64,000 nucleotides of DNA from Aeromicrobium flavum (GTDB lineage Bacteria; Actinomycetota; Actinomycetes; Propionibacteriales; Nocardioidaceae). Of this stretch, positions 28,136 to 36,297 are shown one piece after another (within the stretch, counting starts at the first letter, position 1; every line of letters begins with the position of its first letter). The translations under genes were made by a program, and so were the position numbers. The DNA lies in NCBI RefSeq assembly GCF_007992115.1, contig NZ_BJZQ01000001.1, positions 372,001-436,000 of the forward strand, given 5' to 3'. The notes beneath the pieces are model-generated. The model did no database searches, was not told the DNA's origin, and was given only the letters and a program-made list of their open reading frames with translations.

Positions 28136-29311
28136 ATGATCGACCCGAGTCTGCACGACGTTCCGCTCACCGAGGCGCTGTTCCGCGGCATCGTCGAGCT
28201 GGAGCGGACCGAGCGCGGAGTCCAGCCGCATCGCCTACCGGCCTGGGCTCGGCGACAGTTGCCCGAGCCGCAGCTGCTCATGGCCGAGGCACAGCCGTCG
28301 GGCGTCCGGCTGGTGCTGCGGACGTCCGCGACGACGGTCGAGCTCACGACCCGCCCGACGCGCGTCGGCTACGTGGGGGCGCCGGCGCGACCGGCCGGCG
28401 TCTACGAACTCGTGGTCGACGGCGTGGTGACGGATCGTGGGTCCGTCGACGGCGGCGACCTGCTGACGATCGACATGACCACGGGCGCCACCACGATCGA
28501 GAACGGTGAGCCCGGCGCGGTGTCCTTTGTCGGGCTGGCTCCGGAGGACAAGACGATCGAGATCTGGCTCCCGCACAGCGAGCTGACCGAGATCGTGTCG
28601 CTGCGCGCCGATGCGCCGGTCGAGGCAGTTCCGCCGGATGGTCGCCGGGTGTGGCTTCACCACGGCAGCTCGATCAGTCACGGCTCCAACGCGCTCGGCC
28701 CGACCGGCACGTGGCCGGCCGTCGCGGCGCGGGCCGGGGGAGTGGACCTCATCAACCTCGGGTTCAGCGGCAGCGCCCTGCTCGACCCGGCCACCGCTCG
28801 CACGATGCGCGACCTCCCGGCCGACGTCATCAGCGTGAAGATGGGCATCAACCTGGTCAACGCCGACCTCATGCGCCTGCGCGGGTTCGTCGCGGCGATG
28901 CACGGCTTCCTCGACACGATCCGCGAGGGCCATCCGCAGACGCCCCTGCTGGTGGTCTCGCCGGTGCTGTGCCCGATCCACGAGGACACTCCCGGTCCCG
29001 GCGGACCCGACCTGACGACGCTCGGCACGGATGCGGTGCGGTTCGTCGCGGCGGGCGACCCGGCCGAGGTCGCCCAGGGCAAGCTGACCCTCCGCGTGAT
29101 CCGCGAGCAGATGGCGCAGATCGTCGAGGCACGCAGGCAGGACGACCCGCACCTGCACTACCTCGACGGGCGCGAGCTGTACGGCGACGAGGACGAGGTG
29201 ACGCATCCGCTGCCCGACGCGCTGCACCCCGACGCGTACACGCAGCGGGTCATGGGCGAGCGGTTCGCGGCGCACGCCTTCGCTACGGGCGGCGTGTTCG
29301 GCTCCGCGTGA
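28136..29311 (+). CDS. SGNH/GDSL-family hydrolase with N-terminal beta domain
   Basis: A 391-residue esterase-like protein with two parts. Residues about 1-175 form a beta-rich domain, and about 176-391 the SGNH hydrolase. The nucleophile block is HHGSSISHGSNA, block II glycine lies in INLGFSGSALLD, block III Asn in SVKMGINLVN, and the catalytic Asp-His pair is DALHPDAY near the C-terminus. No signal peptide is visible, so it is probably cytoplasmic. Carbohydrate or acetyl esters are plausible substrates, but none is shown. ATG 28136 is preferred because of the TAACGT hexamer just upstream. Confidence 0.85.
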   Translation: MIDPSLHDVPLTEALFRGIVELERTERGVQPHRLPAWARRQLPEPQLLMAEAQPSGVRLVLRTSATTVELTTRPTRVGYVGAPARPAGVYELVVDGVVTDRGSVDGGDLLTIDMTTGATTIENGEPGAVSFVGLAPEDKTIEIWLPHSELTEIVSLRADAPVEAVPPDGRRVWLHHGSSISHGSNALGPTGTWPAVAARAGGVDLINLGFSGSALLDPATARTMRDLPADVISVKMGINLVNADLMRLRGFVAAMHGFLDTIREGHPQTPLLVVSPVLCPIHEDTPGPGGPDLTTLGTDAVRFVAAGDPAEVAQGKLTLRVIREQMAQIVEARRQDDPHLHYLDGRELYGDEDEVTHPLPDALHPDAYTQRVMGERFAAHAFATGGVFGSA

Positions 29312-29333
29312 TCGGGTGGGACAGGATGAGTTC

Positions 29334-29789
29334 ATGATCACCCTGGCTCCTGCCGCCTCGGCCAACTGGCGCGACATCGCGCGCGTCCGCGCGGCGGACG
29401 GACAACATGAGTGGGTCGCGGAGACGACCTACTACCTGTGCCTGTCGGCGTACGACGGACTCTGGCGCTCCTACGCGATCCTGGACGGCGACGCGACGGT
29501 CGGGCACGTGATGTGGGCCGTCGACCCGGAGGACAAGGGCCATTGGATCGGCGGGCTGGTGATCGACGCCGAGCACCAGGGCCGCGGGCTCGGTCGCGCC
29601 ACGGTAGAGGTGCTGCTCGACCTCTGGGAGCGTGAGGAGCCGGCGCTCTCGGGCACGGCCTACCGCGAGGCCGCGCTGTCCGTCTCGCCCGACAACGAGG
29701 CCGCGGTCGGCCTGTACCGGTCGCTGGGCTTCGTCCGGACCGACGAGGACATGGACGACGAGATCGTCATGCGTCGTACTCGCGCCTGA
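29334..29789 (+). CDS. GNAT-family N-acetyltransferase
   Basis: A 151-residue acetyltransferase of the GNAT fold. Acetyl-CoA motif A is QGRGLGRATVEVLL, preceded by the strand WIGGLVIDAEH and followed by the C-terminal AVGLYRSLGFVRTDEDMDD, the motif B signature with its Tyr. The substrate is unknown. I choose ATG 29334 because AGGA lies about 7 nt upstream; an in-frame GTG at 29316 lacks a ribosome site. It stands 22 bp after the SGNH gene and may be transcribed with it. Confidence 0.88.
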   Translation: MITLAPAASANWRDIARVRAADGQHEWVAETTYYLCLSAYDGLWRSYAILDGDATVGHVMWAVDPEDKGHWIGGLVIDAEHQGRGLGRATVEVLLDLWEREEPALSGTAYREAALSVSPDNEAAVGLYRSLGFVRTDEDMDDEIVMRRTRA

Positions 29790-29879
29790 CGGGAGCATCC
29801 TCGATCCCTGAGTGATGAGTTCTCGCGCCCCCAGCCGTCATACGTGTGACAGGACACGACGAGACGGAAGAGGATGACC

Positions 29880-30866
29880 ATGAGGCTGGACACGCGAAGG
29901 GGAGAGCGAGCCGTGACCGAGGTCGATGAGCCCACGTTCTCCGCGATGACCGAACGGCACCGGCGCGAGCTGCACGTGCACTGCTACCGGATGCTCGGGT
30001 CGTTCGAGGACGCCGAGGACACGGTGCAGGAGACGTTCCTGCGGGCGTGGCGGCGCCGCGAGACGTTCGAGGGGCGCTCGACGTTCCGGGCGTGGTTGTA
30101 CCGGATCGCGACGAACGCCTGCCTGGACCTGCTCGCGAAGCGGCGACCGGAGCCCGCGACCGGCGGCGAGGTGCTGTGGCTCCAGCCCTATCCGGACCGG
30201 CTGCTCGACCAGGTGCCGGCTGACGACGCGGACGAGCCCGAGACGCTCGCCGTCGCGCGGGAGACGATCGAGCTGGCGTACCTCGTCGCGTTGCAGCACC
30301 TCGCACCGCGGCCGCGGGCGGTGCTGATCCTGAGGGACGTGGTCGGCTGGCCCGCGAAGGAGGTGGCCGACCTCCTCGGGGACTCGGTCAACTCGGTGAA
30401 CAGTGCGCTGCAACGAGCCCGCGCCGGCATGCGGGAGCACCTGCCCGCCGAGCGCCAGGACTGGACCACCGCCGGCGCCGACGACCCCGAGACGCTCGAG
30501 CTGGTCCGCCGCTACACCGATGCCTGCGTGGCCACCGACATCGACGCGATCACCGCGCTCCTGAGCGACGACGTCCGCTTCTCGATGCCGCCCGTCCCGG
30601 GCCTCCACGTGGGCCGCGACGCGGTCGTGAGCACGTGGGTCGAGGCCGGTTTCCAGGGCATGCCGCGCATGCGGGTCCTCACCACGTCCGCGAACCGGCA
30701 GCCTGCGATCGCCGCCTACCTGTGGCAGGACGAGTCCGCCGCGTACCTGCCCCTCGCCATGGACGTGCTGCACGTCGAGGACGGCAAGGTCGCCGAGATC
30801 GTCACGTTCGACCACGAGCAGTTCGCACGGTTCGGCCTGCCGGAGCGGCTGGAGGAGGCATCGTGA
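29880..30866 (+). CDS. ECF sigma factor with C-terminal SnoaL-like domain (SigG/TIGR02960 type)
   Basis: A 328-residue extracytoplasmic-function sigma factor. Region 2 is visible as YRMLGSFEDAEDTVQETFLRAWRR with STFRAWLYRIATNACLD. Region 4 is PRPRAVLILRDVVGWPAKEVADLLG with SVNSALQRAR. Residues about 205-320 form a SnoaL/NTF2-like domain (VRRYTDACVATDIDAITALL), which in related ECF groups modulates activity in place of a separate anti-sigma. ATG 29880 has AGAGG 6 nt upstream; ATG 29874 is too close to it. The stop overlaps the next membrane protein gene by GTGA. Confidence 0.88.
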   Translation: MRLDTRRGERAVTEVDEPTFSAMTERHRRELHVHCYRMLGSFEDAEDTVQETFLRAWRRRETFEGRSTFRAWLYRIATNACLDLLAKRRPEPATGGEVLWLQPYPDRLLDQVPADDADEPETLAVARETIELAYLVALQHLAPRPRAVLILRDVVGWPAKEVADLLGDSVNSVNSALQRARAGMREHLPAERQDWTTAGADDPETLELVRRYTDACVATDIDAITALLSDDVRFSMPPVPGLHVGRDAVVSTWVEAGFQGMPRMRVLTTSANRQPAIAAYLWQDESAAYLPLAMDVLHVEDGKVAEIVTFDHEQFARFGLPERLEEAS

Positions 30867-31285
30867 GCCGGCTGGCCGTGGGGGCGCGACGGGCGTCCCT
30901 CGTCCGGGTGGCCGTCACGGGTGTCGTTGCCACGGTGGTGGCTGCGGCGCTCACGACAGCCGCCGCCGCCGTAGCGAAGTCCGCTGGCGTGGACTTCGAG
31001 ATTCCCGACGGAGGCGAGTCGATCCCGGTCGCCGGGTTCGCGACGGTGACCACGGCGTTCTCGCTCGTAGGTGTCGGGATCGCGCTGGCGCTCTCGCGGT
31101 GGAGTGCCCGGCCGGCAACGCGCTTCGTCCAGATCGCGGTGCCGCTCACCGCGGTGTCGCTGGCCCCACCGTTCGCGGTCGGTGCTGACGCCGGAACGGC
31201 CGAGACGCTCGTCGGGCTCCACCTCGTGGCCGCGGCCGTGATGGTTCCCGCGATGGCGCGGTGCCTGCGGCGCGGGTCCGACTGA
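30863..31285 (+). CDS. Four-helix membrane protein paired with the ECF sigma factor (DUF6069-like)
   Basis: A 140-residue membrane protein with four hydrophobic helices: about residues 14-36, 54-75, 84-100 and 113-131. The extracytoplasmic loop between the first two helices reads VDFEIPDGGESIPVAGF. Size and pattern recall DUF6069 proteins. Its GTG overlaps the sigma-factor stop, so the two are coexpressed; a sensing or modulating role for the sigma factor is possible but unproved. It ends 3 bp from the convergent ANTAR gene. Confidence 0.7.
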   Translation: MSRLAVGARRASLVRVAVTGVVATVVAAALTTAAAAVAKSAGVDFEIPDGGESIPVAGFATVTTAFSLVGVGIALALSRWSARPATRFVQIAVPLTAVSLAPPFAVGADAGTAETLVGLHLVAAAVMVPAMARCLRRGSD

Positions 31286-31288
31286 GGG

Positions 31289-32002
31289 TCAGTCGGACGA
31301 CTTCTTGGAGGGCACCGTCGGGAGCTTGCCGGTCTCCACGAGCTCAGCCGCGATGACGCGCATCTTGACGTTCAGCGTCGAGGACAACCGGGTGAGGACC
31401 GCGAAGGCGGTGTTGGTGTCGAGGTGGTGACGCTCCATCAGGATCCCGCAGGCCTGGGAGATCACGCCTCGGGAGTCCAGGGCGGTCTCGTACTGGTCGA
31501 TCCGCTGCGCAGCCAGGACCGCGATGGCGATGTGCGCGGCGAGCGCGAGGCCCTCGGCCTTGTCTTCCTCGGTGAACCCATCGACCTCGGTCGAGTACAT
31601 GCTGAGGGCGCCGATGACGTTCGACACCGTGAACAGGCGGAAGGTCAGGACGCTGGCGGCGCCGGTCAGCTCGGTGAGCCTCGGCCCCCACTCGGGCCAG
31701 CGGTCGTCGTTGCGCAGGTCGGGGACGTAGACGGTCTCGTGGTCCCAGAGGGTGTCGAGGGCGGGGCCTTGCTGCAGCTCCACCTGGAGCCGGTCGCCGG
31801 TGGCGGCGAGCTCGTCGCTGGCGGCCGGGGTCTCGACGCGCTTCTTGGCGTAGACCAGGGAGATGCTGGCCGAGGCGCATCCCGGCACGTTGCGGACGAG
31901 GAGGTCGACAGCGCTCTTCACGGTGGCGTCCGGATCCTGCTGGTCCTGCATCTCGCGTGCCGCGGCCACCATCCGCTCCGCGATGTCTTGCTCCGAAACC
32001 AT
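31289..32002 (-). CDS. GAF-ANTAR regulatory protein (RNA-binding antiterminator)
   Basis: A 237-residue two-domain regulator. The GAF domain (about 15-165) includes LQQGPALDTLWDHETVYVPD and RLFTVSNVIGALSMYS. The C-terminal ANTAR three-helix RNA-binding domain (about 170-230) reads RGVISQACGILMERHHLD, TAFAVLTRLSST and VKMRVIAAELVETG. ANTAR proteins bind paired hairpins in leader RNAs and prevent termination. The input ligand is unknown. ATG 32002 is chosen because AGGTGA lies 7 nt upstream; a longer reading to 32098 lacks it. Two strong hairpins lie in its own upstream region. Confidence 0.92.
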   Translation of the reverse strand: MVSEQDIAERMVAAAREMQDQQDPDATVKSAVDLLVRNVPGCASASISLVYAKKRVETPAASDELAATGDRLQVELQQGPALDTLWDHETVYVPDLRNDDRWPEWGPRLTELTGAASVLTFRLFTVSNVIGALSMYSTEVDGFTEEDKAEGLALAAHIAIAVLAAQRIDQYETALDSRGVISQACGILMERHHLDTNTAFAVLTRLSSTLNVKMRVIAAELVETGKLPTVPSKKSSD

Positions 32003-32056
32003 CGATGAATCACCTTCTGTGAAGCAACAACCTGTGCTGTCCTGAGTGTGTGCGGC

Positions 32057-32116
32057 CCGCCGAGCCGTTTGCTCGACTCGGCGGACCTGGCGCGACACCC
32101 CCGCGCGCAGGGGTGT
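32057..32116. promoter_or_regulatory. Two adjacent GC-rich hairpins upstream of the ANTAR gene
   Basis: An 8-bp perfect stem CCGCCGAG/CTCGGCGG (32057-32064 and 32077-32084) encloses a 12-nt loop. Ten bases on, a 7-bp stem ACACCCC/GGGGTGT (32095-32101 and 32110-32116) encloses an 8-nt loop. They lie 55-115 bp upstream of the ANTAR start, in the 179-bp space before the heparinase gene. They could be terminators or leader structures. They lack the six-base loops typical of ANTAR targets. Confidence 0.55.
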
Positions 32117-32181
32117 GTTGCACGTGGTTCGAATGTACCCAATCTCCCCAGCCCCACACTCTCAGCAGGACGAGGCGGTGG

Positions 32182-33999
32182 TCACTCAGGCGCGATGGTG
32201 GTGCGCAGGTTGGTGGCCTTCGCCGACTGCGAGACGATGACGACGGGCGCCGGCACGGCCTTGCCGGATCCTGCGGAGACCCAGCCCTGGTAGGGGTTGG
32301 TGCGACCCGTGACGACCGAGACGCGCAGGGCGCTCCGGTCCTCGAGCCGCTTGGCAGCCAGGCGTGTCTTCCTGACCCGTGCGGTCGCCTTCTTCACCTT
32401 GGCCTTGCGTGCCTTCTTCGTGGCGGCCGAGGCGTCCGCGCGCACGGCGGCGCGCAGCGAGCGCTTGGCCTTCACGAGCGTCGTCCTCGCGGTGGCGTAC
32501 TTGGTCGCAGCCCGCGCAGACGCACCGCGTCGGATGCTGGTGGTGACGAGCCGGGCGGTGCTGCCGTTCGGCATCGTGAGCTTCACGGTCGTGCGGTACT
32601 GGTGGCTCCGATGGACCGACACCTTGGTGCCGGGGACGAGGTGCCAGAGCTGCTGACGCGTCTGCGCCTTCTTCTGGCGCGAGGTGAAGTCGTCGACCAG
32701 CAGCGAACCGGTGGCCCGTGTGTAGGCGACGGTGCGTCGCGCCACCACGCCGTTGCAGTGCGGCGTCCGCACGACGTAACGGTCGCGCCATCGGCTGCGG
32801 GTGCCGGACTCGAGGTCGGCACGCCGGGACACGCTGCAGCTGTTGTTGCCCACCATCAGCACGTTCTTGGCCTCGGGCGAGCGCTGGAACCAGACCCGGA
32901 GCGGCGAGGTGTAGCCGATCGAGCCCGGTTCGGTGATGACCGGCGAGCCGTTGGCGTAGAGGGTGACCGAACCGTGGTCGGGGTGGCCGTGGAGCTCACG
33001 CGCAGGCCCGAACCGCAGGGAGAAGTGCGAGGGGTCGTCCTTGGCGTTCCACGACGAGCGGCCGAACGCCCATCCGTTCTTGACCCAGGCCCCGCTCAGG
33101 GAGAGGGCCGCAGCCGGCTGGTGGCCCTTGTCCGTGGGGTACGTGTCGCCGATCGGCGCCACGAGTCCGTCGGGCTTCGTGGCGTGCGCGATGAACGCGT
33201 GGTTCTTCTCCAGTCGCTCCGCGAGTCCGGGCAGCGGCGGCAGGCCGCAGGTGCGGATCGTCCTCGCGGCCGCCAGCCAGCGCAGGTACGTGTACCTCGC
33301 GTAGGCGGTGGACTGCTCATTGGTGGCGCCCTCGCCGTCGATCGACACGGGCAGGATCGTGCTGAGACGCTTCCGGCCGAGCTCGATCCAGTCGTCGCGG
33401 CCGAGCACGCACCCGGCCATGACGATCGCGTGGTCCTGGTCGAGTCCGTGGTTGTAGAGGCCGGCCCAGTTGGCGGCGAGGAAGTCGACGGTGCCGGCCA
33501 TCGCCTCGGAGATCCACGGCTTCGGGTCGCGTTCGTAGAGGCAGCCGAGGAACTGCAGGCGACGCGCGGTCTGCTGCAGCACCGGGCGGTCGGGCGTCTC
33601 GGCGCTCATCGGCTGGTCCCGGACGTAGTCGCGCGCGTACGCCATGGCCAGCGCGAGGTCGGTGCGGTTGCCGGTGCGGTCGTAGCTGTCGATCAGCGGC
33701 CCGGCCCAGCCGAGTGTGTCGAGCCACATGCGCCAGCTGAGCGAGTGGTAGGGGTCGAGCGTCCAGTCGACGTCGCCGCCGACCGCGACCCGGTAGCGCT
33801 CGAAGGGCGGCCCGGTGAAGTAGCCGGCGCGGATGTCCTCGAGGGAGTTGTGCGGGACGAGTCCGCTCCAGCTGTGGTCACACAGCGATGCCGACGGGGT
33901 GGGCGCGGCATGGGCGGCCGGAGGCGCCACCAGGATCGACATCATCACTGCGAGGGCCAGCAGCACCGACCCCCGGGCAGAACTGCCCCCACGCGCCAT
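32182..33999 (-). CDS. Secreted heparinase II/III-family polysaccharide lyase
   Basis: A 605-residue exported protein. A Sec signal occupies residues 1-32 (LLALAVMMSILVAPPAAHAA). An alpha/alpha-barrel domain covers about 40-300 and includes NHGLDQDHAIVMAGCVLG and TNEQSTAYARYTYLRWL. The heparinase II/III beta domain has the signature HGHPDHGSVTLYANG. Within the C-terminal part, residues 492-553 form an Ala/Lys/Arg-rich segment with 21 basic residues of 62, not expected in the family; a normal beta tail follows. The substrate is an acidic polysaccharide by family analogy only. The start is ATG 33999, where the signal peptide begins. It stands alone, so there is no operon clue. Confidence 0.85.
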   Translation of the reverse strand: MARGGSSARGSVLLALAVMMSILVAPPAAHAAPTPSASLCDHSWSGLVPHNSLEDIRAGYFTGPPFERYRVAVGGDVDWTLDPYHSLSWRMWLDTLGWAGPLIDSYDRTGNRTDLALAMAYARDYVRDQPMSAETPDRPVLQQTARRLQFLGCLYERDPKPWISEAMAGTVDFLAANWAGLYNHGLDQDHAIVMAGCVLGRDDWIELGRKRLSTILPVSIDGEGATNEQSTAYARYTYLRWLAAARTIRTCGLPPLPGLAERLEKNHAFIAHATKPDGLVAPIGDTYPTDKGHQPAAALSLSGAWVKNGWAFGRSSWNAKDDPSHFSLRFGPARELHGHPDHGSVTLYANGSPVITEPGSIGYTSPLRVWFQRSPEAKNVLMVGNNSCSVSRRADLESGTRSRWRDRYVVRTPHCNGVVARRTVAYTRATGSLLVDDFTSRQKKAQTRQQLWHLVPGTKVSVHRSHQYRTTVKLTMPNGSTARLVTTSIRRGASARAATKYATARTTLVKAKRSLRAAVRADASAATKKARKAKVKKATARVRKTRLAAKRLEDRSALRVSVVTGRTNPYQGWVSAGSGKAVPAPVVIVSQSAKATNLRTTIAPE

Positions 34000-34147
34000 C
34001 GCGAACAACTCGATTCCCCTCGATCTGCGCGGATGCTCGCGCCCCGCAAGTCTAAGTGATCTCGGCAGCCCCTCGGGCCACGTCGCGGAGCCTGCATCAC
34101 GAGCGCGCGGACCGGCTCTCCAGGGACGCCGGACCGGAGGGAGCCCC

Positions 34148-34615
34148 ATGGACGTCAGCACGTTCTACGCACTGTTCTCGGCGACCTGCTTCACCCTCGT
34201 CGGGCTGTGGTGGTGCGTGACACTGCGCGACACCAGCTGGGTCGGCGACCCCGTGCGCCGGCGGGCGATCGGCGGCGTCTACCTGGCGTTCCTGCTGCCC
34301 GCGCTCATGGGACTGTTCGCGCAGGTCGGGGGAGTGGAGGAGCCGCTGGTCTGGAGGGTCAGCTTCGTCCTCATCGCGGTGGTCGGCTGCGCGACCACGC
34401 TGCGACTGCTCGCGACCGACGCTCTGCCCGCCGTCAGGGCACTCCGTGGCGGGGCCGCCGGGGTCTACGTCCTCGTGGCGCTCCTGGGCCTGTTCCCCGG
34501 GTCCGCGGAGCTCGTGGGCCTGCGTCCGATCCAGGTCGTGGCCCTGCTGCTCGTCGTCCTGGTCGCGCTGGGGCATGCGCTCGTCTGGCACTTCCTGGTC
34601 CACGACGCCGCCTAG
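34148..34615 (+). CDS. Integral membrane protein (155 aa)
   Basis: A 155-residue protein with about four to five membrane helices: residues 4-24, 43-62, 71-91, 98-118 and 126-147. It starts MDVSTFYALFSATCFTLVG, ends with HALVWHFLVHD and has few charged residues. No known motif is seen. A good Shine-Dalgarno (GGAGGGAG) precedes ATG 34148. The preceding 148 bp after the heparinase start contain no recognisable gene. Its TAG stop forms part of the -10 hexamer of arr. Confidence 0.7.
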   Translation: MDVSTFYALFSATCFTLVGLWWCVTLRDTSWVGDPVRRRAIGGVYLAFLLPALMGLFAQVGGVEEPLVWRVSFVLIAVVGCATTLRLLATDALPAVRALRGGAAGVYVLVALLGLFPGSAELVGLRPIQVVALLLVVLVALGHALVWHFLVHDAA

Positions 34616-34618
34616 GCT
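34613..34618 (+). promoter_or_regulatory. Probable -10 hexamer of arr, nested on the upstream stop codon
   Basis: TAGGCT includes the preceding gene's TAG stop (34613-34615) and ends 6 nt before the arr GTG at 34625. No Shine-Dalgarno is seen, so arr mRNA is probably leaderless. Confidence 0.5.
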
Positions 34619-34624
34619 GGCCTC

Positions 34625-35035
34625 GTGAGCGACGTGTTGGACGAGGGGCCGTTCTTCCATGGCACGAAGGCCGATCTGCGGGCGGGTGATCTCCTCACCG
34701 CGGGCTATCGGTCGAACTACCGCCCCGAGATCGTGATGAACCACATCTACTTCACGGCGCTGATCCCCGGCGCCGGCCTGGCAGCGGAGCTCGCCGCCGG
34801 CGAGGGCGAGCCCCGGGTGTACGAGGTCGAGCCGATCGGTGACTACGAGAACGACCCCAATGTCACCGACAAGAAGTTCCCCGGGAATCCGACGCGGTCG
34901 TACCGGAGCACGGAGCCGTTGAGGGTCCTGCGCGAGGTGACCGACTGGCCTCGTCTGACCCCCGCGGGGCTGCAGGACTGGCGCGACCGACTGGCACAGC
35001 TGCGCGCCGAGGACCGCGACAAGATCATCAACTGA
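34625..35035 (+). CDS. arr: Rifamycin ADP-ribosyltransferase (Arr)
   Basis: A 136-residue enzyme that transfers ADP-ribose from NAD to rifampicin and inactivates it. Nearly the whole protein follows the Arr family pattern: FFHGTKADLRAGDLLTAGY with the His-Gly NAD region, NYRPEIVMNHIYFTA, GAGLAAELAAGEG, VEPIGDYENDPNVTDKKFPG and NPTRSYRS with the final Arg-Ser block. Length is that of Arr from Mycobacterium smegmatis and of integron Arr-2. There is no integrase or attC site nearby and GC matches the genome, so it looks like a resident chromosomal gene. Confidence 0.96.
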   Translation: MSDVLDEGPFFHGTKADLRAGDLLTAGYRSNYRPEIVMNHIYFTALIPGAGLAAELAAGEGEPRVYEVEPIGDYENDPNVTDKKFPGNPTRSYRSTEPLRVLREVTDWPRLTPAGLQDWRDRLAQLRAEDRDKIIN

Positions 35036-35183
35036 TCGCACTCGCGACTGAACTCCGCCCACGCTGGAAATCCCCGGAGTTGCAGGCCTAGCCAGCACCC
35101 CTACGCGGGTCTAGGGTGCGAAGCGAGGGCGAGGTGTCGTCGGGACCATCGCGGTGCGGTTCCTCCGTACCGGGATGGTGTCC

Positions 35184-36206
35184 ATGCGCACACGATTTCC
35201 TCGCCCTCTCCAACTCGTGTTCGCCGTCGCGCTGTCAGGCGCGCTGGTCGTGCCGACCGCCTCCGCCTCGACGGTCTCGGGACCCCCGGGCCACCGCCAG
35301 GCAGAGGGCTTGATCACCTTCATGCGTCAGGACGCCTCCGGCTTCTGGCAGACGTGGGTGGCTCGGCCGGATCGCAGCCGCCAGCGACAGCTCACGTCCG
35401 GTGACGCCGGCAGCGGCTGGCCGGTGCTCTCGCCGCGTCGGGCCGAGGTGGCCTTCGACAGCGATCGGACCGATCCTGATCCGTCGGACGACACCGGCGT
35501 GAACGACGTCTTCGTCATTCGGTCGGACGGCACCGGGCTGCGTCAGGTCACCGACTCGGTGGGGTTCAGCTCGGACCCGGGGTGGTCCCCGGACGGCAGG
35601 TCGCTGGCCGTTTCGGCCGACCGTGGCGACTACCCGGCCTCGCAGGGCATCTACGTCCTGCGCGCGAACGGGACCGGTCTGCGTCGGATCACGACCCTTC
35701 CCGACGGTGCGAGCCTGGACAGCGCGCCTCGCTTCTCGCCGAGTGGTCGGCACCTCGTCTTCACCCGGTACGCGTACGAGGGCGATCAGGAGCTCGGTGC
35801 GCTGTTCGTGGTGCGGACGGACGGAACCCGGGAGCGCCAGGTGACGCCCTACTCGCTGAACGCCAACGACGCCACGTGGTCACCCGACGGCCGGACCCTG
35901 GCACTCGAGGCGTATCCCAGTCCTTCGAGCCGCGGCGATGTCTACACGGTGCGCAGCGACGGCACGAAGCTGCGGAACCTCACCCGGAACGACGCGCGTT
36001 TGGCCGGCTCGGGTGACCCGGTCTGGTCGCCGGACGGACGCCGGATCATGTTCCTCGATTCCATGCGTGCGAACGAGGAGACGGAGTTCGCTCTGGGACT
36101 CGCGGTGATGACACCCCAAGGACGACGTCGCCACTTCGTCGCCGATCCGGGGACGGAGGCACAATCCGAGCACCAGCCCGACTGGCAGGACTACTCGCGG
36201 CGGTGA
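35184..36206 (+). CDS. Secreted beta-propeller protein (TolB/WD40-like repeats)
   Basis: A 340-residue exported protein. A Sec signal peptide (about 1-29, LQLVFAVALSGALVVPTASA) precedes repeated PD40/TolB-type blades. Each blade has the pattern W-S-P-D-G-R followed by a hydrophobic strand, seen as GWSPDGRSLAVSA, FSPSGRHLVFT, TWSPDGRTLALEA and VWSPDGRRIMFLD. Strands ending RSDGTGLRQVT, RANGTGLRRIT and RSDGTKLRNLT separate them. It probably has six blades. There are no Tol/Pal partners; this type is common in actinobacteria with unknown ligands. I prefer ATG 35184 because the signal peptide starts there; in-frame starts at 35154 and 35175 exist. Confidence 0.82.
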   Translation: MRTRFPRPLQLVFAVALSGALVVPTASASTVSGPPGHRQAEGLITFMRQDASGFWQTWVARPDRSRQRQLTSGDAGSGWPVLSPRRAEVAFDSDRTDPDPSDDTGVNDVFVIRSDGTGLRQVTDSVGFSSDPGWSPDGRSLAVSADRGDYPASQGIYVLRANGTGLRRITTLPDGASLDSAPRFSPSGRHLVFTRYAYEGDQELGALFVVRTDGTRERQVTPYSLNANDATWSPDGRTLALEAYPSPSSRGDVYTVRSDGTKLRNLTRNDARLAGSGDPVWSPDGRRIMFLDSMRANEETEFALGLAVMTPQGRRRHFVADPGTEAQSEHQPDWQDYSRR

Positions 36207-36285
36207 GCCACCTGACCCTCATGCCTGACCAGGACGACCGCCTGGGCGATCGCAGCATCCTGCTTCCCAGCGGCTGACCGTTTGC

Positions 36286-36291
36286 GAGGAT
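36286..36291 (+). promoter_or_regulatory. Possible -10 hexamer (GAGGAT), leaderless
   Basis: GAGGAT ends 6 nt before GTG 36298. It matches TANNNT at positions 2 and 6; an identical arrangement precedes ATG 37351. Confidence 0.35.
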
Positions 36292-36297
36292 GTACCG

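Noticed and set aside
32057-32116. ANTAR-type tandem hexaloop antitermination site
   Set aside because: The loops are 12 and 8 nt and lack the A1/G4 pattern; kept only as hairpins of unknown role.
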